This document shows, piece by piece, positions 52,423 through 64,000 of a DNA stretch of 64,000 nt (within the stretch, counting starts at the first letter, position 1; each line of letters starts with the position of its first letter). Position numbers and translations under genes: made by a program. Source of the stretch: Novosphingobium sp. (lineage in GTDB: Bacteria > Pseudomonadota > Alphaproteobacteria > Sphingomonadales > Sphingomonadaceae); NCBI RefSeq assembly GCF_030696665.1, contig NZ_JAUYRV010000044.1, positions 1 through 64,000 of the forward strand, in the 5' to 3' direction. The notes beneath the pieces are model-generated. The model did no database searches. It was not told the origin of the DNA and was given only the letters and a program-made list of their open reading frames with translations.

Positions 52423-53861
52423 TCATGTGGGAAACTCCGTCAGGCCGAAGCGATTGCCGCCAATGTTACTGCCGGTGTCCCGGGCGGCGGCCGGGGTCTG
52501 GCCCACCAACGGGCCAAGCACGATGAGCGTGGCGAGCAGGAGGCAGATTTCGATGATATAGATGGTCGCATAGCCGGTGCTGCGATGGGCGAGCGTGTGG
52601 CCCAACCCGTCTGCAACGGCGAGCGATGAGACGACATCGCGCAACACACCGCCAATTGCGATGGCCAAGCCAGCAAACGTCGTCTGCACCGCGCCCCATG
52701 CGCCAAGTGCAAGGCCTGCGGTCTGGCTGTTAGAGAGCGCCATTGCGGTGGTCAGGGTGCCGACGAGGAAAAGGCCCGCGCCTGCGCCGATCAACATGGC
52801 GCCAATGCCGAGCGCCACCGGGCTGCCAAGCGGGGCGGCGAAGATTACCAGCATGAAAGCTGCTATGCCAACAACCACGCCGTACCCCGCGATGCGCAGA
52901 CTGTCTGTCCCGCGCCCGAGCCAGCGTGCGGACAAGGTGAACGCCGCCAGTGCGCCCAGCGCCCATGCGCCAGTAAGGCCAGTCGTGGCGCCGACCGAAA
53001 GGCCGAGAATCTCGCCGCCATAGGGTTCGAGCAGCGCGTCCTGCATGGCGAAAGCCGTTGCGCCGAGGCCCACAGCCGCAAGCAGGCGCATAGTGACGGG
53101 TTGCGCGGCAAAGGACTGCCAAACCTCGGAAAAAGCGGGGCGGAACGTATCAGCCGAAGCGGTTGCGGCGCTGCGTGCTTCCTGCTTCCACAACGCGAAA
53201 AGGTTCAGCACGAATGTGAGCACCGCTGCGCCTTGAATGACCTGCACAAGCCGGGTGGGTGTGAAATTGACCAGCAGCCCGCCGATCACCAGCGAGGACA
53301 GCATCATCCCGGTCAGCAGCGCCAGATAGAGTAGTGAAACCGCGCGCGGGCGATGCTCTTCGTCGGTCAGATCCCCGGCCAACGCCAAGCCTGCGGTTTG
53401 CGTGGTGTGCATGCCGAAACCTGCGAGCAGGAAAGCCAGAGCGCTGGCGGTGACGCCGATGCCGAACAGAGCCGGGTCTGACATCAGCAGGAGCGCGAAG
53501 GGCATGATGGCAAGGCCACCGAACTGCATCAGTGTGCCGAACCAGATGAACGGCACACGCCGCCAGCCCAGCACCGAACGGTGCGTATCTGAGCGGTGGC
53601 CGATCAGCGCGCGGAACGGTGCGGCCAGCAGCGGAATGGCGATCATCAGCGCAACCAGCCACGCCGGAATGCCAAGCTCGACGATCATCACGCGGTTAAG
53701 AGTGCCGTTCAGCAGCACCATCATCATCCCGACGCTGACCTGAAACAGCGAAAGGCGCAGCAGGCGCGACAGCGGAACTTGCGCGCTGGCCGCATCGGCA
53801 AAGGGCAACCAGGTGATCGCCACCCGGCTCCATTTTGCAGAGAAGGCCTGCCGTTGCTGCA

Positions 53862-53862
<1 letters not shown>
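52423..53862 (-). CDS. lhaA: Light-harvesting complex assembly protein, PucC family (LhaA)
   Basis: 479 aa with about 12 membrane helices of the BCD/PucC branch of the major facilitator superfamily. Family words: LSLFQVSVGMMMVLLNGTLNRVM, FRALIGHRSDTHRSVLGWRRVPFIW and GFGMHTTQTAGLALAGDL. Placement between bchM and puhA is the usual site for lhaA, which helps assemble LH1. Its start overlaps the bchM stop by one base (TGATG). Confidence 0.93.
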
Positions 53863-55471
<1,609 letters not shown>

Positions 55472-58400
55472 CTATTCCGCCGCAATGGCGGTAGTGATGT
55501 TGGATGCGCTGCCGCCGAAGAAGACGCCTTCGAGGCGGTCTTCCAGTTCGTCGCTGGCCATACGCAGGGCTTCGAGCGTTTCGTCGTCCGGTTCCCACAG
55601 CCGACGTTCGCAGGCTTCGAGCAGACGACCGGCAACGCGGGCCGAACTGGTGGGGTTGAGCTGCGAGAGACGCTCGCGCATCGCAGGATCGAGCACAAAG
55701 GTTTCGCTGATCTGCTGGTAGACCCACGGCGCCACCTGCCCGGTGGTGGCCGACCAGCCCACGGTGTTGGTTACGTGCTGTTCAATGTTGCGCACGCCTT
55801 CGAAGCCGTGCTTGAGCATGCCTTCAAACCACTTTGGATTGAGCGTGCGTGTGCGCGTTTCCAGATTGATCTGTTCTGCCAGCGTGCGCACTTTTGCTGT
55901 GCCCTGCGTTGCATCGACGATGTAGACAGGTGCTTCTGTGCCCTTTGCGCGGGTGATCGCGCGGCTGACACCGCCAAGGCTGTCGACGTACTGATCGAGG
56001 TCGGTAATGCCCGTCTCGACGCTTTCGAGGTTCTGGTAGACGAGGTCCACGCTGCGCAGTGCGCTGCGCAGCAAATCGCGCTGCGCCACGGGCACACCGC
56101 GCACGCCATAAGCATAGCCTTTGCGCGTTTCGAAGGCATTGGCGAGTTCATCTGGATCGGCCCAGACACCGCCGTCGATCAGCTGGTTGACGTTCGCGCC
56201 ATAGGCTCCTTCAGCGTTGGAGAACACGCGCAGCGCGGCTGTTTCCATGTCGCAATTGTGTTCTGCCTGATGGGCGAGGCTGTGCTTGCGCACGAAGTTC
56301 ATCTCAAGCGGCTCGTCCGCCGTGGCGGCCAGCAGCGCGGCTTCGGCCAGCATGCGCGTTTGCAGCGGGAGCAGATCGCGGAAGATGCCAGAGAGCGTGA
56401 CCACCACGTCGATGCGCGGGCGGCCAAGTTCAGCCAGCGGGATCAGTTCCGCTCCGGCAAGACGGCCATAGCTGTCCATGCGGGGCCTCGCGCCCAGCAG
56501 GGTCAGAACCTGAGCGATTTGCGAGCCTTCGCTTTTCATGTTGTCGGTGCCCCAAAGCACCATCGCCAGGCTTTCAGGGCAGGGCTGTCCGGCTTCGGCA
56601 TGCCGGGCCAGCAGGCGTTCAGCCTGATCGCGTCCCTGCTCGCAGGCAAAGCGGCTGGGCAGGCGGAAGGGATCGAAACCGTGGATGTTGCGGCCGGTGG
56701 GCAGGACTTGCGGATTGGCGATGACATCACCACCCGGCGCTGGCGCGATGTAGCAGCCATCCAGCGCGCGGATCACTGCGCCAAGTTCGTCGCAGCTATC
56801 GAGTGCTGCTTCGAGCGCATCGGTGCCTGCGGCAGGGTCGGCGGTTGCCAGTGCCTCGATCATGTCGGCCCGCTCCGCACCTTCGAGCCGTGCGCCAAGG
56901 ACGTGCAGTCCGTGCGGGATAAGTGTGCGTTCAAGCTCGTAGAGATCCGCGCCGAGGCTGGCGATGTCGCGCACTTCGATGTCGAGCGCGGCGCATTCAT
57001 CGCGGATCAGCACTTCAAGCTGCGCCTGCTCAGCTTCGTCGGTGGACGACCGCCAGCGTTCCACGCTGGTCTTGAGATCGGCAAAGCCGCGATACAGCCC
57101 GGCGCGTGAGAGCGGCGGGGTGAGGTAGCTGAGCATCGTGGCGCCCGAACGGCGCTTGGCAAGGATGCCTTCGGAAGGGTTGTTCGATGCGAACAGGTAG
57201 AAGTTGGGCAGATCGCCCAGCAGACGTTCTGGCCAGCATTTGCCGGTGAGGCCAACCTGTTTGCCCGGCATGTATTCCAGCGCGCCGTGCGTGCCGAAAT
57301 GCAGCACCGCGTGTGCGCCAAAATCTTCGCGCACCCAGCGGTAGTAAGCAGCAAAGGCATGGGTGGGGGCAAAATCGCCGTCGAACAACAGGCGCATCGG
57401 ATCGCCTTCATACCCGAACGCAGGCTGGACGCCGATGAACACGTTGCCGAATGTCGCGCCAAGCACCTGAATGTGCGAGCCATCGCTCTGGATCTTGCCG
57501 GGCGCTGGACCCCATTGCGCTTCGATCTCAGCCAGATGCGGCTCGCGGCGGACGTGCTCGTCGCAACCGATGCGCGCGGCGACATTGGCATCTGCCCCGA
57601 AACGCTCGGCGTTGCCTTTGAGGATCGTTTCACGCAGAGCATCGACGCTCGTCGGCACATCGACGCTGTACCCTTCGCCAGCAAGGCGCACGAGCGTTGC
57701 GTGAAGTGATTCAAACACTGCAAGGAACGCAGCGGACCCGGTGGCTCCGGCATTGGGCGGGAAGTTGAAGATAGTGATGGCCAGCTTGCGGCTTGCGCGC
57801 TCTGCCCGGCGCATGACGATCAGCTTGACCACCTTTGCCGTCAGCGCTTCGGCCCGTTCCGGGCAGGCGCGCATGGCGTTTACCGCGCCTTCGCGTTCAA
57901 ACACACAGGCCCGCGCGCAGCCGGTGCAGGCCACGCCCAGCCCGTCAGACCGTCCGCCGAACACCGTGGGCAGGATCGATCCGTCGAGTTCGGGGATCGA
58001 CACCATGATCGTGGATTCGATCGGCAGCAGCCCCTGACGCCCTGCGCCCCACTGCTCAAGCGTCTGGAATTCCAGCGGATGGGCCGCGATATAGGGCACG
58101 TCGAGCTTTGTTAGAATTTCCTCCGCGGCCTTGGCATCGTTGTACGCCGGGCCGCCGACGAGCGAGAAACCGGTCAGCGAAATTACCGCATCAACCGTGG
58201 GCTTTCCGTCCTTGAGGAAGAATTTTTCGATCACCGGGCGCGAATCGAGACCATTGGCAAAGCCGGGGATCACGCGCAGTCCTGCCGCTTCCAGCGCCGC
58301 GATCATGCCATCGTAGTGGCCCGCATCCTTGCTGATGAGGTATGAGCGCAGCAGCAGCAGGCCCACTGTGCCGTTAGCGCCCACTTTCGTCGGCAGCAGC

Positions 58401-59092
58401 TTCAGGCTTTCCGAAAGCTTCTGATCGGTGCGCGGATGATACACCCCGACTTCCGGATATTCGCGCGGCGATGCTGCGCTGGTCATGCCCCGGCGCGTCA
58501 AGCGGTCGCCCGCAGCATAACGGTCGATCAGCGAGCGGACCATCGCGACGACATTGTCGTCAGAGCCGGAAAGCCAGTATTGCAGCGTGAGAAAATAGGC
58601 GCGCACGTCCTGCGCGGTGCCGGGAATGAAGCGCAGGATCTTGGGAAGCCGACGCAACATGCGCATCTGCCCTGCACCGGTACTTGCGCCCGGTTTGCCA
58701 GATCCACGCAGCTTTTTCAGCATCGCCAGCGGACCTTTGGCCGGGGCGTCCATGCGATATCCGCCCATGCGCGTAAGCTTCACCACTTCGCCTGCCGACA
58801 TCAGGCAGACCATTGCGTCACAGCTTTCACGGCGCGCTTCGAGCGTGGGCAGCATCATGCGGATATGGTCATCAAGAAACAGCATCGAGACGATCACGAT
58901 GTTCGCTTCGGCAATTGCGGCCTTGGCATGTTCGAGTGATCCACCGGCACGGTCCCAGTCAGTTGCCGCGTGCAGTGTGAGCGCGATGTTCGCTTCTGCC
59001 AGTTGCGCGTTCGCTCGCTCCACCGCGCCCTTGAGGTGATTGTCCAGCGTCACGATCGCGACGCGAACTTTGGGGGGATGACTACCGGGCAT
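55472..59092 (-). CDS. bchH: Mg-chelatase subunit H
   Basis: 1206 aa, normal for BchH. The N-terminus [20 protein letters not shown] and the CobN-like core ([52 protein letters not shown]) are clear. It binds protoporphyrin IX, and with BchI and BchD inserts Mg2+ in the first committed step. BchI and BchD genes are not in this window. It overlaps the end of bchB by 11 nt. Confidence 0.96.
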   Translation of the reverse strand: MPGSHPPKVRVAIVTLDNHLKGAVERANAQLAEANIALTLHAATDWDRAGGSLEHAKAAIAEANIVIVSMLFLDDHIRMMLPTLEARRESCDAMVCLMSAGEVVKLTRMGGYRMDAPAKGPLAMLKKLRGSGKPGASTGAGQMRMLRRLPKILRFIPGTAQDVRAYFLTLQYWLSGSDDNVVAMVRSLIDRYAAGDRLTRRGMTSAASPREYPEVGVYHPRTDQKLSESLKLLPTKVGANGTVGLLLLRSYLISKDAGHYDGMIAALEAAGLRVIPGFANGLDSRPVIEKFFLKDGKPTVDAVISLTGFSLVGGPAYNDAKAAEEILTKLDVPYIAAHPLEFQTLEQWGAGRQGLLPIESTIMVSIPELDGSILPTVFGGRSDGLGVACTGCARACVFEREGAVNAMRACPERAEALTAKVVKLIVMRRAERASRKLAITIFNFPPNAGATGSAAFLAVFESLHATLVRLAGEGYSVDVPTSVDALRETILKGNAERFGADANVAARIGCDEHVRREPHLAEIEAQWGPAPGKIQSDGSHIQVLGATFGNVFIGVQPAFGYEGDPMRLLFDGDFAPTHAFAAYYRWVREDFGAHAVLHFGTHGALEYMPGKQVGLTGKCWPERLLGDLPNFYLFASNNPSEGILAKRRSGATMLSYLTPPLSRAGLYRGFADLKTSVERWRSSTDEAEQAQLEVLIRDECAALDIEVRDIASLGADLYELERTLIPHGLHVLGARLEGAERADMIEALATADPAAGTDALEAALDSCDELGAVIRALDGCYIAPAPGGDVIANPQVLPTGRNIHGFDPFRLPSRFACEQGRDQAERLLARHAEAGQPCPESLAMVLWGTDNMKSEGSQIAQVLTLLGARPRMDSYGRLAGAELIPLAELGRPRIDVVVTLSGIFRDLLPLQTRMLAEAALLAATADEPLEMNFVRKHSLAHQAEHNCDMETAALRVFSNAEGAYGANVNQLIDGGVWADPDELANAFETRKGYAYGVRGVPVAQRDLLRSALRSVDLVYQNLESVETGITDLDQYVDSLGGVSRAITRAKGTEAPVYIVDATQGTAKVRTLAEQINLETRTRTLNPKWFEGMLKHGFEGVRNIEQHVTNTVGWSATTGQVAPWVYQQISETFVLDPAMRERLSQLNPTSSARVAGRLLEACERRLWEPDDETLEALRMASDELEDRLEGVFFGGSASNITTAIAAE

Positions 59093-60665
59093 AATGCGCC
59101 TTTGCGTCGTAGAGGGTGACGAGATCGATCACGTTGCGGCCTTGCGCGGTCGCGTAAGCTTCAGTGTTTCGGCGGGCCTTGCCGCGCACGAAGAACGGAA
59201 TTTTCTTCAGCTCCCGCTCCGCCTCGGCAGTCCAGCTGCCGGCTTCGGCAACGGGCAGTTCAGCCAACGTCACATCGGATTGAAGATCTGCATGAAGCGC
59301 GGGCTGTCGTGCAGCTTCCGGCGCGGCGGGGTGCGATTTGCCGTGGAGATGCGATGGGCCAGCGGTGTCCGAGAATTCGAAGTCATCGCGGAACATCGTC
59401 AGCAGATGCTCCTCCAGACCCATCACCAGTGGATGAATCCAAGTGTCGAAGATCACGTTCGCGCCTTCAAAGCCCATTTGCGGACTGTGACGCGCCGGGA
59501 AATCCTGCACATGAACCGGCGAGGAAATGACGGCGCAGGGAATGCCGAAACGCTTGGCAATGTGACGTTCCATCTGTGTGCCCAGCACCAGTTCGGGTGC
59601 GGCATTAAGGATGGCGTCTTCAACCAGCAGGTGATCGTCGGTGATCAACGGCTCGACATTGTAGAGTTTGGCCGCATCGCGCATTTCGCGCGCGAATTCA
59701 CGGTTATAGCAACCCAGGCCGCAGATCTCGAAGCCGAGCTCCTCATGCGCAATGCGCGCAGCGGCAATGGCGTGGGTGGCATCGCCGAAGATGAAAACGC
59801 GCTTGCCGGTCAGGTAGGTGGAGTCGACCGAACGGCTCCACCACGGCATGCGCGACGCTTCATCGGCGAGGGCGGTTGTCGGATCGACACCAGCGAGCGC
59901 GGACACTTCCTCGATGAATTCTGCAGTCGCGCTTACACCGATTGGCACGGTGCGGATGGCAGGCTGGCCAAGTGCCTGCTGAAGCCAGCGCGCAGCTTCA
60001 CCGCCTATTTCGGGGTAGAGCACGATGTTGAAATCGGCACGGCCCAGCGTGCGGATATCGTCCGGGGCAGCACCAAGTGGGGCAACGCAATTGACGTCGA
60101 TGCCCAGCGTGCCGAGCAGTTTGCGCACTTCGGCCACATCGTCGCGGTGACGAAACCCTAGGGCGCAAGGGCCAAGCAGGTTGACCAGCGGGCGGCGGCC
60201 TTCACGAGCGGCAGGGCGCACGTCCTTGTCGATCAGCTGGCGCACCACGCGATAGAAGGTTTCGGCTGCACCCCAGTTTTCCTTGCGCTGATAGCTGGGC
60301 AGTTCGAGCGGGATAACGGGGCAGGGCAGGTTCAGCGCTTCAGCAAGGCCGGCAGGATCGTCCTGGATCAATTCGGCGGTGCAGGAGGCTCCGACCAGGA
60401 GAGCCTGAGGCTGGAACCTTTCATAGGCATCGCGCGCGGCATTCTGAAAAATGCTGGCGGTATCCTTGCCCAGATCGCGTGCCTGAAACGTGGTGTAGGT
60501 TACCGGCGGGCGTTTCCCGCGCCGTTCAATCATGGTGAACAGCAGGTCTGCATAAGTATCGCCCTGCGGCGCGTGAAGCACATAGTGCAGCCCGTTCATC
60601 GCCGTTGCCACGCGCATCGCGCCGACATGGGGCGGACCTTCGTATGTCCAGACCGCCAGCTGCAT
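59082..60665 (-). CDS. bchB: Light-independent protochlorophyllide reductase subunit B
   Basis: 527 aa. [20 protein letters not shown] opens the protein, and Asp36 ([11 protein letters not shown]) is the unusual aspartate ligand of the catalytic 4Fe-4S cluster in Bch[18 protein letters not shown] and the C-terminal DUF ([11 protein letters not shown]) complete the family. With BchN it forms the nitrogenase-like reductase of ring D. It lies 4 nt after bchN and overlaps bchH by 11 nt. Confidence 0.95.
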   Translation of the reverse strand: MQLAVWTYEGPPHVGAMRVATAMNGLHYVLHAPQGDTYADLLFTMIERRGKRPPVTYTTFQARDLGKDTASIFQNAARDAYERFQPQALLVGASCTAELIQDDPAGLAEALNLPCPVIPLELPSYQRKENWGAAETFYRVVRQLIDKDVRPAAREGRRPLVNLLGPCALGFRHRDDVAEVRKLLGTLGIDVNCVAPLGAAPDDIRTLGRADFNIVLYPEIGGEAARWLQQALGQPAIRTVPIGVSATAEFIEEVSALAGVDPTTALADEASRMPWWSRSVDSTYLTGKRVFIFGDATHAIAAARIAHEELGFEICGLGCYNREFAREMRDAAKLYNVEPLITDDHLLVEDAILNAAPELVLGTQMERHIAKRFGIPCAVISSPVHVQDFPARHSPQMGFEGANVIFDTWIHPLVMGLEEHLLTMFRDDFEFSDTAGPSHLHGKSHPAAPEAARQPALHADLQSDVTLAELPVAEAGSWTAEAERELKKIPFFVRGKARRNTEAYATAQGRNVIDLVTLYDAKAHYAR

Positions 60666-60669
60666 CGTC

Positions 60670-62552
<1,883 letters not shown>

Positions 62553-62562
62553 TTTGCAGGAG

Positions 62563-62580
62563 TGTCAATCTATCTTGACG
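62563..62580. promoter_or_regulatory. PpsR/CrtJ-type operator, box 1 (TGTCAA-N6-TTGACG)
   Basis: TGT-N12-ACG palindrome with one mismatch to the TGT-N12-ACA consensus, 11 bp upstream of the bchF GTG. PpsR/CrtJ is the aerobic repressor of photosynthesis genes, and its gene lies in this window at 63621. The match is by symmetry and position. Confidence 0.7.
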
Positions 62581-62606
62581 ACAAATAAAAATGACAGATG
62601 GGGGTT

Positions 62607-62624
62607 TGTCAGCAACAATTTACA
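62607..62624. promoter_or_regulatory. PpsR/CrtJ-type operator, box 2 (TGT-N12-ACA, exact)
   Basis: Exact TGT-N12-ACA match (TGTCAGCAACAATTTACA), 44 bp centre to centre from box 1, about four helical turns. Paired sites at this spacing suit a tetramer binding both. It lies in the bchF/ppaA divergent region and may repress both directions. Confidence 0.75.
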
Positions 62625-62717
62625 GGAGTAGGGTTATGTTCCCGAACAGAGTCGCAAGGTAAAACGCGACGGTGCGGAAGGGTGTATTTTCGCCCCAACA
62701 GGCCGGAGGGGTCTGAG

Positions 62718-63608
62718 ATGGCTACTGTTTACGGAGCAGGTTCGTCCCGAAGGCCGGTTCGCGGCGCACGCCCACAACGTGGCGCTGTTCGGCCCGCTGC
62801 TTCTGCCCGAGAAGGGCCACGAGCTGGACCGAATTCTGTAAACAGCCTGATCCAAGACCAGATTATCCCACGCCTTCTGCTGGCACATTCCCATTCGCTG
62901 CCGCGCGGTCGCGCTTTGGGCGTTCTGTCGGTTGACCCCGCTGATGCGGCAAAATTTGCATCGCTGCCTTTGGAGCTGGAAGCCGATGAACTGCTCGATG
63001 TAGTCGAAGCATTCATTGATCGCGGCGTTTCGGTGGAGTCGGTCTTCGTTGACCTGCTCGCCGCATCGGCAAGGCGGCTTGGGCAGCATTGGGAAGAGGA
63101 TGAGTGCGATTTCCTCGACGTGACAATGGGTTTGTGGCGTCTGCAAGAGGTGATGCGCCAAGTAGCGCTGCGACATCCTCCGCTTCTACAAGGTGGTGAG
63201 GGCGGTCGATCCGCGCTGTTTTCGCCGCTGCCCGGGGATGAGCATGTGCTCGGCACTCTGATGATCGAAGAAGTGTTTGCGCGTGCAGGTTGGCAAACGG
63301 AAGCGCTGATTAGTCCTAAGCGTAAGGAATTGCTGCAAATTATAGCAGAAAAGCACTACAATCTGATAGGCTTGACCATAAGTTGTGATTGTCCTAACGC
63401 GATTTTGGCTGACCTAATTTCTGCCATTCGCAGCGTTTCTCGCGCGCCCAAGGTTCAGGTATTGATCGGTGGATACATGGTGAATGCCAATCCCGGAATT
63501 GTTGAAGCGGTTGGTGCCGATGGCACTGCTGTCGACGCGTGTTCCGTTTTGGCGCTAGCAGAGAAGCTGGTCATGGAGTCTGGCCGTCTCCACCTGCCTC
63601 TTTTGTAG
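62718..63608 (+). CDS. ppaA: B12-binding antirepressor of photosynthesis genes (PpaA/AerR)
   Basis: 296 aa from ATG 62718 with ggagggg 8 nt upstream; the open frame before it is non-coding. A basic N-terminus (SSRRPVRGARPQRGAV) leads to a helical region with HWEEDECDFLDVTMGLWRLQ, the AerR-type signature. A cobalamin-binding domain follows (about 170-296). In Rhodobacter AerR relieves CrtJ repression and uses cobalamin as a light sensor. Located directly upstream of ppsR. Confidence 0.92.
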   Translation: MATVYGAGSSRRPVRGARPQRGAVRPAASAREGPRAGPNSVNSLIQDQIIPRLLLAHSHSLPRGRALGVLSVDPADAAKFASLPLELEADELLDVVEAFIDRGVSVESVFVDLLAASARRLGQHWEEDECDFLDVTMGLWRLQEVMRQVALRHPPLLQGGEGGRSALFSPLPGDEHVLGTLMIEEVFARAGWQTEALISPKRKELLQIIAEKHYNLIGLTISCDCPNAILADLISAIRSVSRAPKVQVLIGGYMVNANPGIVEAVGADGTAVDACSVLALAEKLVMESGRLHLPLL

Positions 63609-63620
63609 CCGGATCAGGTA

Positions 63621-64000
63621 ATGTCAGGCCGCAAGAACAGTATCGAGGGGAAGATCCCCTTCGGCAGCCCGGAGCGTCATTTTGAAGCTCTGGGCACTAA
63701 CGCTGCGGCCAAGCTGGCAATGGTCGCCGGTGATATTGCGCTGATCATAGACGACGCTGGCAAGATCATCGATTTGACGGCAAATCCTCAGGAATTTCCT
63801 GAGGCAAGCCTGTGGATCGGCCGTGACTGGCTTGATACCGTCACAATCGAAAGCAAGCCCAAAATCATGGAAATGCTGGCGAGTGCCCGCAAGGGCGTGA
63901 CCCAGCATTGGCGTCAGGTAAATCAGATCACTGCCGATGGCGAAGTGCCGGTGCGCTTCGTTGTGGTCAGCATCGGCCCGGGCGCAGGCAGTATCGCTTT
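63621..64000 (+). CDS. ppsR: PpsR/CrtJ transcriptional repressor, 5' part
   Basis: The start ATG at 63621 follows ppaA by 12 nt; the gene runs off the window after 126 codons. The N-terminal PAS region is seen (DIALIIDDAGKIIDL, ASLWIGRDWLDTV, RKGVTQHWRQVN), fitting PpsR, which has an N-domain, two PAS domains and a C-terminal helix-turn-helix. The rest is missing here. It should bind the TGT-N12-ACA boxes and control the bch/puh genes with PpaA. Confidence 0.88.
   Translation, partial: MSGRKNSIEGKIPFGSPERHFEALGTNAAAKLAMVAGDIALIIDDAGKIIDLTANPQEFPEASLWIGRDWLDTVTIESKPKIMEMLASARKGVTQHWRQVNQITADGEVPVRFVVVSIGPGAGSIA

Overview
The window reads as a chromosome segment of an aerobic anoxygenic phototroph of the Alphaproteobacteria, most likely Sphingomonadales (a Novosphingobium/Erythrobacter/Sphingomonas-type genome). 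The basis is the gene content: b and b' ATP synthase subunits, C4-pathway ALA synthase, a bch/puh photosynthesis cluster with the oxygen-dependent cyclase AcsF, a response regulator / LysM-FecR / CHASE2-kinase triad, and inverted repeats of a type I associate with sphingomonads. The genus cannot be fixed by reading alone.

Layout. 0.25-2.8 kb: F0 ATP synthase operon (atpI-B-E-F'-F). 2.8-5.4 kb: ParDE toxin-antitoxin pair, a LacI-type regulator with a tiny overlapping membrane ORF, and a glyoxalase II. 5.5-7.2 kb: rpsA. 7.4-9.05 kb: a visibly AT-rich island with three overlapping or adjacent plus-strand genes (membrane protein, unknown protein, minimal nucleotidyltransferase) and one small opposing ORF; this is the best candidate for an undescribed system. 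It sits between rpsA and the cmk-aroA pair. 11.3-17 kb: FYDLN-acid protein, tRNA-Ala, repeats, 2OG-Fe(II) oxygenase, EVE protein, CsbD, LplT-like transporter, pgsA and CcdAB. 17-26 kb: oxyR, rnd, aspS, acpP-fabF-mltG, a 2H phosphoesterase, bioA and tRNA-Thr. 26.5-35 kb: signalling genes (lipoprotein, the RR/FecR/CHASE2-HK operon, a MarR-like regulator, a chemoreceptor) and a beta-propeller protein.

35-45 kb is one minus-strand operon: ABC importer (substrate-binding protein, permease, ATPase), NikR-like regulator, two DUF1989 proteins, biotin-dependent urea/guanidine carboxylase and allophanate hydrolase. The two DUF1989 proteins suggest the substrate is guanidine: import, carboxylation, deimination to allophanate, then hydrolysis to ammonia and CO2.

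45-64 kb is one end of the photosynthesis gene cluster. In transcription order on the minus strand: bchF-N-B-H-L-M, lhaA, puhA-B-C, a 96-aa conserved-type ORF, acsF, puhE, hemA. Beside it lie a lipoprotein cytochrome c (probable reaction-centre electron donor) and a membrane hydroxylase. On the plus strand at the right edge are the B12-binding regulator gene (ppaA/aerR) and the 5' part of ppsR. The bchF/ppaA divergent region holds two TGT-N12-AC(A/G) palindromes, the PpsR/CrtJ operator form, 44 bp apart. The rest of a cluster (puf, crt, bchCXYZ, bchDI, bchGP) is not in the window.
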